From assembly GCA_007258455.2 (NCBI GenBank), contig VDFB02047230.1, positions 161,146,635-161,210,634 on the forward strand: a DNA stretch of 64,000 nt, read 5' to 3'. The position numbers and the translations under genes were made by a program. Shown one piece after another: positions 1 through 11,151 of this stretch; positions within the stretch are counted from its first letter, which is position 1, and every line of letters starts with the position of its first letter. The stretch comes from Sequoia sempervirens. Lineage: Eukaryota > Streptophyta > Pinopsida > Cupressales > Cupressaceae. Under the pieces are notes generated by a model that made no database searches, had not been told where the DNA came from, and saw only the letters and a list, made by a program, of their open reading frames with translations.

Positions 1-360
1 ATTTTATCATCAAAAAAATCATTCACTCCAATTCGTATTCCTACAACAGTTCACATCTTTTAGCAAGCAGATCTGATTCTTTGAAGAAGTATAATCATTT
101 GCTCAAGGAGGAGCAACTTATATCATTGTATAAGTCTTGGCCAAATTTGAGGGCCTGAATTGTATGCAAATTTTTGCTCTTATTCTCTAATATATAAGAA
201 GATATTATTTGCTGGGTTTTTCTCCCTCGAGTAGGAGAGTTTTCCCAGGGTAAAAGTGTTGTGTTCATTGTCTCTGAGTTGTGTTTTTCTGCTTATTACA
301 TTTCTGTCCTATAAAACTAACACACTGTAGTACCATTGTAAACACGCTGTGAGAAAAAAC
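1..360 (+). mobile_element. Probable copia LTR fragment
   Basis: No coding sequence is visible. A TATA-like stretch (around 190-200) is followed by the phrase ggtttttctccc and ttttcccagggtaaa, a wording typical of the downstream half of plant Ty1/copia LTRs on the plus strand. Neither LTR boundary can be placed and no primer-binding site follows on the plus strand, so this is read as an LTR fragment cut by the window edge. It could also be leader sequence of the minus-strand element whose primer-binding site is at 401-415. Confidence 0.35.
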
Positions 361-400
361 AAATGAATGGAGAAAGATCAGAGAGAGGTCCAAGAAGAAA

Positions 401-637
401 CCCGCTTTGATACCATATTGAAATGAGAGAGGAAAATTGAGATTGCTCTCAAATTAAAAATCCTTCATTCACATTACTCACAAAATTATTACAAATTATT
501 GGCATTATAAGGCCATTTTTCCCGTATGAAACTAATTACGGGAATATAACTTCCAAAACCTAATTTATTTATTAAATTAACAATAGCATGTTAATTTATT
601 TATTTAACTATTTTATGTCATGTACTAAATTCTAACA
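401..637 (-). mobile_element. Minus-strand copia-type LTR with primer-binding site
   Basis: On the minus strand a 219-bp LTR (637 down to 419) begins TGTTAG and ends TTTCA. After three bases comes TGGTATCAAAGC (415 down to 404), the initiator-Met tRNA primer-binding site used by Ty1/copia elements. The element would continue toward position 1, but no gag or pol is visible, so it is a TRIM-like or truncated element. Its outer edge abuts a SAR1-like exon fragment directly. Confidence 0.65.
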
Positions 638-647
638 GATTTTGCAC

Positions 648-767
648 TTTAAGCATATTCAACAAAGTGATCTTACCCACATTGTCAAGACCCAAGAACA
701 AAATCTTGGACTCATTTTTCAACAAGCCCATTGCGGCCCAATCAAATAGAAATATCTTCATTCCCTT
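648..767 (-). pseudogene. SAR1-type small GTPase, N-terminal exon fragment (broken)
   Basis: The minus strand encodes a start like that of plant SAR1 GTPases (COPII coat assembly at the ER): MKIFLFDW, then a spacer, then SKILFLGLDNVGKITLL. That last stretch matches the SAR1 P-loop region, usually GLDNAGKTTLL. The P-loop Thr after GK is Ile here, which should abolish Mg/GTP binding. Similarity ends where the LTR at 637 begins, about 38 residues into the protein. Switch regions and the rest of the protein are absent. It may be a genuine first exon cut by the LTR or a captured gene fragment. Identification by motif is fairly secure; function is not expected. Confidence 0.7.
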
Positions 768-888
768 GCACATATTTCGAGGACATAAAAATGTCTCACA
801 AAACATCCATAGCAATCCACAAGCTAATCAAGGTAAAAAACTATAATAGAAGAAATATTTAGAACTTTAAACACTGTGAATCTTTCAC

Positions 889-970
889 ATGCAAGCACAT
901 GCAAGCACATGCAAGTTCATACAACTACATACAAGAACATGCCACTTACATGCAATTGACATGCATGCAC
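889..970. repeat. CATGCAAG-rich short repeat
   Basis: An irregular array of catgcaag / catacaag / catgcaat words about 8-12 bp apart. It lies in the leader of the minus-strand element whose primer-binding site is at 1107-1122. No coding potential. Confidence 0.6.
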
Positions 971-1106
971 ATGCAAGTTATTTTGCATCAAAAATTTTAC
1001 ACGATTCTTTGTAAAAAAATATGCCCACACAAAAAAGCCAACCCCTAATTTAACCTTGAAACCTTAACAGGTTTTTCCACAAGATTCAACTTCATTTGAC
1101 ATGACT

Positions 1107-1310
1107 CCCCACTCTGATACCATATTGCAAAAAATAATAGAACACAATATTTTAATATTCTATTAATTAACAAGATAATAATTACCAAGAGATTCATCTC
1201 CTTATATAGAGATTGGAGAAGAAACCATCCAAACAGATAAACATAACATGACTCACTAAAACTAAAATACAAATCGAGAAAAAATGGAAAGAAAACACTT
1301 GCCACTAAGG
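1107..1310 (-). mobile_element. Second minus-strand copia-type LTR with primer-binding site
   Basis: The minus strand carries TGGTATCAGAGTGGGG (1122 down to 1107), a Met-tRNA primer-binding site, three bases downstream of an LTR ending TTTTTTGCA at 1126. Within the LTR is a TATA-like TATATAAGG (about 1208 down to 1200). The LTR start is uncertain (TGGCAAG near 1303). Low-complexity leader sequence follows toward lower coordinates. It is unrelated in sequence to the 419-637 LTR. Confidence 0.5.
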
Positions 1311-1639
1311 TGGGCTTTATTACAATTGTAAGCCTTATCTTTTACACAGAAGGCGTATCTTATTTGAAGTGTGTCGAGCCGAATTAATGCATCTACAACA
1401 CAGACTGGTCGAGGGAGGATGGGAGATGATTGTTTTCATTTGGACCGTTGAATCTTTGTTGAATTCCATTTTTGTTTTCCCCTCTGCTCATCATCTCCAA
1501 CCCTCTTGCTACTGCTTGTGGCTTGGCCATTGCGCAAGGCTCTCCCTTCTCATCCACCACGACATGGTTTCCACCAATTTTTTGCCTGTTTGAGGATCTG
1601 ATAATGCATGGAGTAAAGCCATGGGATTCTAATGCGAAT

Positions 1640-2556
1640 AAATGCTATTCTGAATCAAAAGGATGGCCAAAGCTTTAGAAACTTTCAAGAAAATGCAATT
1701 GGCAGGTGTAAATCCAGACTCCAACCTTTGTTACCATTCTCGGACTGCTTGTGCAAAAATGGGAACTTTGGAACAAGGTATGGACATCCATCAAATCATA
1801 AATGATAAGAAGAGTTTTTTCAGATGTTGTAGTTGCAACTGCCCGAGTAGACATGTATGCAAAATGTGGAACCATAGACAAGGCACATGAAGTGTTTGAC
1901 AAGGTGCCTCAAAGAGAGGTCTCGGATATACACAAAATGGATTTGCTGAAAAGGCTTTAGAAATTTCCAAGCAAATGCAATTGTCAGGTTTAAAGCCAAA
2001 TTCCGCAACCTTTGCTAGCATCCTCCCTGCCCATGCCAAAATGGGAGCTTTGGAACAATATGGACATCCATCTAAGCATAAAGGATAGAGGAACTTTGTC
2101 AGATATTATAGTTGCAACTGTCCTTGTAGACATGCATGCAAAAGGTGGAAGCATTAACAAGGCACGTGAACTGTTGACATAATGCCTGAAAAAGATGCCA
2201 TCTCATGGATTGCAATGATTGCAGGATATGTACAAAATGGATTTGTTGAAAAGGCTTTAGAAATTTTCAAGTATATGCAATTGGCAGGTGTAAAGCCAAA
2301 TTCCACAACCTTCGCTAGTTTCCTCCCTGCCTGTGCCAGAATGTGAGCTTTGGAACAGGGTATGGACATCCATCTTGAAGCATCATGAAAGGAGGATTTT
2401 TTTTTCAGATATTATAGCTGGAAATGCGTTGGTAGACATGTATCCAAAATGTGGAAGCATAGAAAAGGCACGTGAACTGTTTGACAGAATGCCTCAAAGA
2501 GAGGTTAACTCATGGAATGCAATGATTGCAGGATATGCACAAAATGGATTTTTTTA
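1640..2556 (+). pseudogene. PLS-type pentatricopeptide repeat (PPR) pseudogene
   Basis: Several frames together give classic PPR text of land-plant organellar RNA-binding proteins: EKALEIFKYMQLAGVKPNS, TFASFLPACARM, ALVDMYPKCGSIEKARELFD, MPQREVNSWNAMIAGYAQNG. The motif set recurs about every 290 bp (near 1663, 1955 and 2248), matching one P-L-S triplet per period. The copy has frameshifts, small deletions and stops (for example after ARM near 2345) and ends in TAA at 2556 without an E/DYW domain. Intact members run to several hundred residues; this fragment covers about 300. An upstream stretch (1470-1660) might be its N-terminus but has no recognisable motif. Confidence 0.85.
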
Positions 2557-3978
2557 AACATATGATGGATACAACTTGACAGTGTGAATGCTGGATAGAA
2601 GTTCTGAATATAATATTCTATATCCTTAATTGGAGTCCTTGTAAAGTATTGCAGAATATCACTTGCACGGAAGGCAAGAAACCATCAGTTAGTGACTTTT
2701 GTGTTTTCTAATGTGTTGTTTTTGCATTGATTCCTACAGAAAAGAGAAGTAAGTTAAATGCAAAGAGAAAAACATATATGTTTGGTGGCTACTGTAAGTA
2801 ATCAAAGGCATTCATGTTACTTGATGTTTCTATGAATAAAATTGTACCTAGTAAAGATGTTGTAAATTATGAAAGGACGTCATGACATGACACATGACGA
2901 AAATATAACAACATGAAATCCAAGTACAAATAACCATGTGAAAAGAAGAACAGTCCCTCGAGAAATACAAGGGAACCAATGGAGAGTGAGGTTACTGATC
3001 AAAGCTCACTCTAGTCTGTCAAAATTCAGAATGAAAGTACGAGCAGCTTCATCATATATAATAGGTAAAGTACCAGAAAATATTTTGAAGATGTCCATAG
3101 AAAAATAAAGTGAACTAAGAGGCCTTTGTTGGGTAATTTGAGGAAGCGGGATGTTTTAAGTAAGTCAAGAGGTTTTTCTTGGACAATTTGAGGAAGCAGG
3201 ATACTCCCATTAGAATCTCTTCAAACATCTGAGAATAATAAATCTCCATAGGTAATGAAAAGCAGTGGTGTGTGCTTGTATTGTATTTTGCTTAAGACTG
3301 TTTCACATAATTTCTTGTACAGAATTCCATTGTCGATGTGGCCTTTTTTATTGTGCTTTGCATTTTGTATTTCAAGTAATGATGTAGTCTTCAGTTATTT
3401 TTGTTTGCTCATTCTCTTCCATTACCTGTTCAATATAATTTGCAGGGAAAATAAGTAAATTACTGTTGTAGTTTGTGGATTGTTCTTTCTGCGTATTCCT
3501 GGGCTTGGTAAGGATCGCCTCCTGCACGCTATGTGATCTTTCCATTCCTTAATTTCTGGTCAACCTTAGCAGAACTAGGATTATGATCTTCAATGCCTCT
3601 GGTGCGTTTTTCTAGGTTTTCATTTTCATAGAAAAGCGAGCCAATGAAGATTGCAACAAGCTATGCCTACTTGAGGTTTCAAGCTGCACATCCATCCCTC
3701 AATCTAAACCAGCTTTGCAAGGATAATGCCTGCCTTTATTTTGGAGCTGTAATGCTAGAATATAGTCTCAAAGATGCTTCTCTTTGATATATTCATTAAA
3801 GTTTAAATCCATCGTTATTTTTAGTTATAGGTTGGGGGCAATTGTTTAGTTTAAATGCATGAATAGGGAAGTGAAGGTAGGTGTGTCTTCTTGCTGAGCT
3901 ATCTCCATATTTTTATGAAATTTTAAAATCCAAAACATTTCTAACACCTCCAATGGCTATAATGGGCTAAAGGAGGAG
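2557..3978. other. No gene recognised
   Basis: AT-rich sequence without convincing coding potential. A near-repeat is seen at about 3122-3200 (gaggcctttgttgggtaatttgaggaagcgggat followed by a diverged copy some 55 bp later). Short open frames here show no family motif. Confidence 0.4.
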
Positions 3979-3983
3979 GTAAT

Positions 3984-5724
3984 TGTAATGTCCCCTAAAT
4001 TTGGACAAAGTGACTTAATTATTTAATATCACCTAAGTCTTAAATTATATTTAAAAGGGGGATATTAAATAATTAATAAATCAAGTTATAAAGTGACTAA
4101 GTGAAATATTTTAAAAAAAAATGAATATTATAAAATCACTTTATATGGGTGAATGGGGGAAAATACAAAAGGGAAATAATTTAAAGGGTGAACTATACAA
4201 AGCCACTTTGTCATGTTGAATGGGAAAATATAATGAAGGAAAAGAGCTCATTGTTGGGACTTTTGGAAAAATGCATTTTGTCTTCACGGGAAGAGCTCAA
4301 ACTCCTTGGTTCAGGGTTTGAAGGCCATTACTATCCAGTTTCGGGTGTGAAACACCATCCCTAGCTGGAATCATTGCAGATTTTGTGGAGAAAAAGATCT
4401 TCACTATATAGAGTCGACTTGGGGACAATTTGAAAATTGAGAAACAAATGTTATCACTGATTTTCGTGACTGTTGTTCAGTGAATCATTACATCTTCCAT
4501 GGTTCAATTTTTTGAGCTCATTGCCCTCCGTTAAAGCCGTTTCAGCAAGGGTATGCCCTAGGCGCTGCCATTTTAAGGCAAGAGAGCTTTTGTGAAGTCG
4601 TGGGACTGATTGTATGAGCAGGTTTTTACCAGACGCGAATTTTTCTTAAAGGGCCGCCTCTATATTCAGCAAAACCCTAAGGCGTGGTGACTTTTTACAG
4701 GTCTAGATGGGAGACATGAGTTTATTTCAGCTGGGTGCATCATCTAATGTGGGATTCGTATGTGTGAGGAGTCTCATTTAACTATTGGAGCCGGCTGAGT
4801 ATTACATAAGGTATTTTCTGTTTATGCACTGCTGGGAGGAGACGTCCAAGAAAGTGGTTGAAGATTAGCATAGTCCTCTGAGTGGGCACATCAACAAGGG
4901 TCACAACTCAGTTAATGCCATCTTCCAAATCAGGTCTGGTGCATTTCTAACTTGTTACTTCTGGTTTAAAAATCATAAAGTGCTTGAAAGGAGAGATTAG
5001 GGACTGCTGTAACAAAATCTGGGTTAGTGTGGTTATGTGTCACTGTACAAACTCATAAATCATCAGCACATGCTTTATGGCTGTATGTTACAATCTGTAT
5101 TGATCTTTCAATATTCCAGTTGCAGCAATAGACTTTCTAGGTGATGCTTGAGGGGTATTGTTAATGATTTCATTGCATGAGAAATGTGGTTTAGAAGTGT
5201 TTCTGATGAATGTAATGCTGAAAGTATGTTGGGACTGTAAACAAGTGTCTCAGTTATAAACTGTGAAACTAGTGTTATCTGAATAATGAAACTCAATGTC
5301 AACTGTTCTGAAATATTTAGCACTCATGTTGTGACCAAGTTTTCATATTGAACACTCATAATCCACGTTCATAAATTCAATACTGTATGGTAACGATTCT
5401 GCCAATTTGAATAAGATTGGATCAGCTATATACCTCTCCGAGAAGGGCATCTTACAATGTTTGACTAAATGCCTAACTGCTGTGTATGAGTTTTAGTCAG
5501 TTATTTCAGTCAACAGTTAACTGGAAAGACAATCAGAATGTAGAAGCACAGTTCAGTCAATTGCACTCTTGACAAAACATTATTAGCACTCTCCAACATT
5601 ACACGAGATAAAATCCAGGCAAATACTTTACCAGCTGACAGAAGTATTCAAGTTAACTGGTGATGAACCTTATAAGCAGCAAAACAGGGAAAAAATTGAG
5701 TTTAAATTAGTCAGGGACTTTACA
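3984..5724 (+). mobile_element. Solo LTR, TGTAATGTCC family, with 5-bp target duplication
   Basis: The segment begins TGTAATGTCC and ends GGACTTTACA, a 10-bp terminal inverted repeat with one mismatch that starts TG and ends CA as LTRs do. It is flanked by the same 5 bases, GTAAT, at 3979-3983 and 5725-5729. At 1,741 bp without internal gag-pol or a primer-binding site, it fits a solo LTR left by LTR-LTR recombination. Orientation is assigned from the TG start; because both ends are inverted repeats the strand is provisional. Confidence 0.72.
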
Positions 5725-5815
5725 GTAATCAATCTAGTAATCCTACGAGTACCTTGTAAGGCTCAATGACTAAAAGTGACAACCTCTTATGGATAACAAA
5801 GTGTAGCATCATTTG

Positions 5816-6107
5816 TCAAAATAATAAGAGGCTGGTTGGGAAACCTCCTGAGCTCATGTCCAAACAGTGATATCTCCCTTGAATCTCATAATAGAAAGGG
5901 TAACTGAGAGTATATGGTTCCTCAACATCCACTTCCTGAAGGATACAAAGATCACATATCTTGTCACCTAGTAGAATATGATGGTCTGAATCAAATATAC
6001 CTGATGGAAGCAGTCCCTCAACTGGACAAGAGATGTCATCATAAAGACTGATGGTCAAATGGAAGTTGTGAAAAAATTGATGGTGCATCTACTTTGGATC
6101 TGCAATT
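5816..6107 (-). other. Unidentified exon-like open frame
   Basis: On the minus strand a 90-codon open stretch (6088 down to 5816) sits just downstream of a splice-acceptor-like ttgcag (near 6108). The product is acidic with aromatic residues (fragments ILLGDKICDLC, EVDVEEPYTLSYPFYYEI). No family is recognised. A second frame overlaps its first 20 codons, so a frameshift is possible. It could be a lone exon of a long-intron gene or a chance frame. Confidence 0.25.
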
Positions 6108-6389
6108 GAAACCTTTTTTCCTTTCAGCACAAATACAACTAAACTTGGCATATTTTTTAAGGATGAAGCTTTTTCCAACTTTGTTTACTGTGGTTTAGGA
6201 TAGCTTATATTGCGCCTTTAGCAACAAAATCTTCCTCTATGGAGAAAGATGCTGAGAATGCAACGATATTATTGAGCAGATTCAGAACATTTAGCAGAAA
6301 GTCTAAAACATTTGTGATAAACACCTAATGCAAGCAACAACAAGATCTCTTCTGTGTGCTGCACCAATAGAAGGATGGTAATGAAGTTT

Positions 6390-7620
6390 TATTGCACCCA
6401 CAAAAGGAAAGCCTCACAAGGCATCAAAAGAATATTCATTTCATTTATATACATATGCGCACATGTCTTTAAGTCTATGTTTGTGCATATGTATGTGTAT
6501 GATATGTATATATATTGGAACTTGTGATTAACATACACACTATATTCAAGGCTTTGATGGAATCCTTGTATGTCTATTTTTTTGTTTTCTTCAGTACTGG
6601 ATAGAATTTTCAGCAAGTCTTATTGTTAAATAATAAATATCCATTTCATTGCATGTCCATATAAGCATGTGTATGTATGTCTCTGCTATTTATATTTATA
6701 TGTATAATATGTATAAAAATTGGGCCCTTAGAGTACATATGGTATGATTCAAGGCTTTTATGGAATCCTTGTATGGTTTATAATTTTATTCGATACTGGA
6801 TATAATTTCTTGCAAAGTCTTATTCCTAAATACCCATTTCATTGATATGTCTAGATTTGTGTATGAATAATGTGTATACACATTGAGACTTATAATTAGA
6901 GTACGCATAGCATCTTTGATAGAATCTTTGTTGGTCTTGTTTTTGAAGATTGATATATATAATTATAAACACATCATGTACATTTCTACATATACAATTT
7001 GTATACACATAAGATTATATGTATATACTTGTAGTTTAATTCAGGACATGATAGGATATCTACAATAATGATACCTTATTATTGATTTCCTTGATATTTC
7101 ACAAAAGAGGCACTTGTTCAAATGCAGAGGGGGTGCTACACGTTGAACAATATGTTATGTAAGTGGAAAACAGTGCCCTTGTGTACATTGTGAATCTCAC
7201 TTGGCTAGGGAGAGAACACATAGTTTAGTAGGCTTGATAGGACATTGTGTCTACTTTCTGAATACCCATTTGATTTAAAATTTAAATCCCTATCTACATG
7301 CGTGCGCACACATGTTGGGTCCTATGGTTAGTCCATAATAATTATTTTGGTAGAAATCATTGTAAGTTTGGTTTCTAAATACACATTTCATTGATAGGCA
7401 TATAACATAGCCTTATATGAACATATACATGTATATATTTGCATTGATACAACACGTACACATTGAAGTTATAATGTACTTATCTTTACTTCAGGGATTC
7501 AAATGATTCTGTGCAAATCTGGTCCTAAATTTTTCTTTGATTGATATCCATATAAACTTGTACATGTGAACTTCTAGAGCATGTGTACCAATCTGATCTT
7601 AAGAACAAAGTACACAGCTT
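6390..7620. repeat. Decayed tandem array, unit about 200 bp
   Basis: A recognisable core recurs with drift: ttcaaggctttgatggaatcc (near 6545), ttcaaggcttttatggaatcc (near 6749), then weaker copies near 6910, 7330 and 7490. Each is followed about 70-90 bp later by cttattcctaaatacccatttcattgata or a variant (6620, 6815, 7255, 7375, 7530). Spacing is about 170-210 bp. TATG/CATA-rich microsatellite fills the rest. No genes. Confidence 0.65.
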
Positions 7621-8639
7621 GCTTATCTTAATAATATAAGAAATTAAGGATGTTAACACATCAATTTAATTATTTTCACCCCACAATTTTCTATATTAAC
7701 AATTTTCTTTGTACATTAATATTATACTAGCAATTGCACCTTCATGTACAATTGGTATGCCGAAGAGATGTGGAAGCTCTTTTTGACAAAAATGGTCTAT
7801 TTTTTTGGGTGCATTTGTGCAATAAAGTTCTCAATGGAGAAGTGGCACCCCAAAACACGAATATGCATCCATTTACAAGGATCTAAACACAAATGAAACA
7901 AAACCTTTGAATCAGGAAAATAATTGTAGTGCCACCCCACAATGCCTTACCCACTTCTTTTTCCATAGGCATAGATTCACCTGCCAAGTTGCTCACATGT
8001 ACAAAAATTGTACGAGATATCATAAGGCCATCTAGAGGATTTTTTTTTTCCAACTTTCACAACCAAAACGGTGATAATTTCTACATCCCTAGCAGGCACT
8101 TTTTTCGCCTATTTTCTCAATCATAAATGATATAGCCTTTCGGGCATGTGTGGAAGTGAAAGGCTTCATTCACGCAGAATTTGAGCTTGATCTCTGCATT
8201 GTGCTTGCCAGCTATGATTCAACGAATCTGATGTCTCCTTTGTGTAATATTTTTATTAATGGATGAGAATACTCTCATTTTCTTGTATTCCTTCTCTAGC
8301 ACTGCATGGTAAAGAATGGGTATAAGGAAAACAATGGCATAATGTAGTTTAAGACTCCCAAAAATGTATATACAAGTGTAAAAAAGAGAAGTGAGAACAA
8401 TCACAATGGATTCAAACCAACAAACATGTTATAACTTAGTACATATTCAATGAAAAATGATGTCCTATGAAATTTCCAAGTGGTCTCCTTCCTTGGCTCT
8501 CTCCCCTATAGAAATTCCACCTTCTCAATTAGTACAATTGTGAATAACATGTCAAATGTTGTAGTTGCAAATGTTGGTATAGGAGCTCTATAATAGGGTA
8601 TGACATCTATCACAACATAATGGAAAGGGATTTTAAACT

Positions 8640-8895
8640 ATTAATCTCTCTTCTCTCGATATCTATTTCCTTTTATCTCTCTTATCTCTCTCTCCCTCTT
8701 ACCTCTTGGTCTCTCTATCTCCCTCTTACCTCTTTGTATATCCCTCTTTTTCTCAAGTCCTCTCTCTTTGTTATTTAAGTCTCACTCTATTTATTCCTCT
8801 CTCCTTACCCCTCCTCTCTCTCTCTCTCTCTCTAGCTCTTCCCCCTCTATCTCTCCCTCTTTTTGTCCCTATCTCTCCCTCTCTCTCTACTGCAG
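8640..8895 (+). repeat. Polypyrimidine (CT/TCTATC) tract
   Basis: About 255 bp almost purely C and T on the plus strand (tctctct, ccctcttac, tatctc words). This is the first of two such tracts inside the 7726-10721 element. Open frames across it (Leu/Ser-rich) are artefacts of base composition. Confidence 0.85.
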
Positions 8896-9819
8896 ACACA
8901 ACATGAGGTTGTTGGTAGTGGAGCCTAATTATCTTCCTCATTCAGAGGTTTGGTTTCGGTTGTGCTTGGATCCCTATAAAAGGATGCATAGTTGATTTGA
9001 AGCTATCACTTCTCCATTTAGACTTTTTTTGCACAAACAACATAATGTACTCCTAACTTGCCTCCCAATTGACCTCACGTATTGCAAAATGTTTGCAAAA
9101 AATAGACCAATTTTTTTCCTAATTGACCATCCACACCTCTTCAACATACCCATTGATATTCTAGACTCTTGCTTTTCAATACTTTGTTGGTTGATAAAGT
9201 AGAATATTTTTTAATGTCCATAAGGCCAAATATAGCTTATAAGACAACATACCTTGCTATTTTTGCTTTGTGAAGTGTTGATTGGCTACCATTCAATTTA
9301 ATAATGAACTATCTCATTCTCTTAACCATCTCCTTGCTCAATTAAAACTTAGATGTACACCTATGTACTTACTGATTTCTCTCCTAGAATTCCAAATACT
9401 TGTCTACAAAATATTTCTTATAATAACACAATGTGGCTAACTAATTTTGGACATAGTTAATCTAGAAATCTTGCAAATTTAAACGTCATTTTGAAATATA
9501 TATTTGTGATACAAACTGCTACATTCTTTTGTTTGTTATGAAGGGTCCATTTCCTTTAGAGAGAGCTACTCATTTGCATAGAGTTTAGGGGATTCAAATG
9601 TTTTGCAAGTGCACTTTAAAAACGATTGATTTTGAAATTTGATCTTTGATTAAAAAATAATTAAATACATTTATTTCCATTTATTGTATTTACACAATAA
9701 TACATTAAAATCAATTTTAAAGAGAAAATGTTAATTTATATAGAATAATTTATATAAGTGAAAAAAAAAATTGAATATCTTTTTTTTGTTTAGACAAATG
9801 ATTGTTTTTAAAATAAATA

Positions 9820-10615
9820 TATAGAGATATAGATACAGATATTGAGGAATTAAGAGGGAGAGAGATATACAAAGATAGAGATATAGATAGATATTTATTG
9901 CATCTCTCTCTTCCCCCTATATCTTTCCCACTATATCTATCTCTTTATCTCTCTTTCTATCCATCTCTCTATCACTCCCTCTTCTATATCTCTCTACTTC
10001 TCTATCCTCTATCTATTTATTTCCCCTCTCTCCCTTCCTCTCTATCTATTTATATATATCTCCCTCTCAATATTTATCTCCACATATATCTCTTTCATAC
10101 ACACACTCCTAATTCACCCTCCCTATCTCTATCTCTATATCTCTCTCACTCTCCTTCTCACACACATACTCCTTCCCCCTATCTCTATCACTATATCTCA
10201 CCATCTTTATCTCTATCTCTTTATCTCTCCATCTCTATCTCTTTATCTCTCTATCCATCTTCCTCTATATCTCTCTATCTCTACCTCTCACTCTCTATCT
10301 CATTATATCTCTCTATCTTTATCTCTCCATCTACCTCCCTCTACCTCTCTATCTATTTGTTTCCCTCTTCCTCTCTCACTCTATGTTCATCTGTACCTTT
10401 ATATTCCTCTCTCCTCCTTTATCTCTAAGCATGCCTCTTCTCTATCCATCCATCTCACTCTCCCTCTTCCTCTCCCTTTTCCTAGACCTCTATATCTATA
10501 TCTCTTTGCCTTTCTATCTCTATCTCTCCATATTTCTTCTTCCATATCTCCATATATCTCCATCTCGTTATCTCTCCATTTCTCTCCCTTTATCTACCCT
10601 TATATCTCTCTATTG
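9820..10615 (+). repeat. Long polypyrimidine tract with inverted purine arm
   Basis: From 9900 to 10615 the plus strand is almost entirely pyrimidine plus A (tctctatctc words). The 70 bases just before (9822-9895) are the opposite, gagatatagata-type purine-rich sequence, so the junction forms an inverted repeat around ttattgcat. Apparent Ser/Leu/Tyr-rich frames of up to 176 codons are composition artefacts. Confidence 0.85.
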
Positions 10616-10721
10616 ATTGACCTCATGTACACTACAAATTGCAAAAAAAAAAAAGATCAAAATTAAGTTCCATAATTGAACTTTCGGCGTACCCATTGCA
10701 CACCAAGGTGCAATTGCTAGT

Positions 10722-11004
10722 TTAATAATTTAATATTGTTCTAATAGATTAATGGTTCAAAGCCTTGTAGAATCCATATGAACACCCATATTAATATAGT
10801 TGAGCCCTCTAGCAAACCACAGACCAGCAAGGAATATCAACACCAAAAGTAAAAATGAAACAAAAGCAAGGAAACTAGCTCAAAAAATAGGTAACAAAAT
10901 AGCCGAGGAACTAATGAGACTACAACTAAATGAAGAAGGAAACAACCATCTGTGAAATAGAATGAGCATAGTAAGCATCCTACCATATGGTAAACCAAAA
11001 AACT
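10722..11004. other. No gene recognised between two elements
   Basis: About 280 bp separates the TIR element from the first recognisable copia LTR bases. It does not match the upstream part of the 3' LTR at 15667, so the expected 5' portion of the copia 5' LTR has been lost or replaced. Confidence 0.5.
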
Positions 11005-11103
11005 TTTCTTCTATGTCTTTTAAATCTTTAATTTCTATTCTTATTTTTTGTAATTTCTTTTTCATTTGCTTCTACAATTTTTATCAACAATTGGTATCAG
11101 AGC
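11005..11103 (+). mobile_element. Copia 5' LTR remnant and primer-binding site
   Basis: Bases 11005-11089 match the last 85 bp of the 3' LTR at 15925-16009 (ttcttctatgtc ... ttatcaaca) with a few substitutions. Upstream homology stops abruptly. Then follows TGGTATCAGAGC at 11092-11103, complementary to initiator Met tRNA, two bases after the LTR. Confidence 0.88.
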
Positions 11104-11151
11104 CTGGTGGAGAAGCTTGGTGCTAAAAATCGGTGAAGAATTTCTGGAGCC

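Larger units (their letters stand above)
7726..10721. mobile_element. Non-autonomous TIR DNA element (about 3.0 kb)
   Basis: The left end ACTAGCAATTGCACCTT (7726 on) and the right end AAGGTGCAATTGCTAGT (to 10721) are perfect inverted repeats over 17 bp. They continue with scattered mismatches to about 40 bp (...GGTATGCCGAAG against CTTTCGGCGTACC). The interior has no transposase. It contains two polypyrimidine tracts, each followed by a related sequence beginning gacctca (near 9073 and 10620), so the right subterminal region appears internally duplicated. No clean target duplication can be assigned, so the superfamily is unknown. Confidence 0.65.

Noticed and set aside
1369..1678. Two overlapping frames upstream of the PPR text as the PPR N-terminus
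   Set aside because: No PPR or targeting motif is recognisable and the two frames overlap each other; left as unsupported.
9898..10616. Long Ser/Leu/Tyr-rich open frames, up to 176 codons
   Set aside because: They come from a polypyrimidine microsatellite that lacks stop codons by composition; the protein text is only a repeat of the DNA words.
11092..11103. tRNA-like match at TGGTATCAGAGC sites (also 41891 and, on minus, near 404-415 and 1107-1122)
   Set aside because: These are primer-binding sites complementary to a tRNA 3' end, not tRNA genes; no cloverleaf surrounds them.
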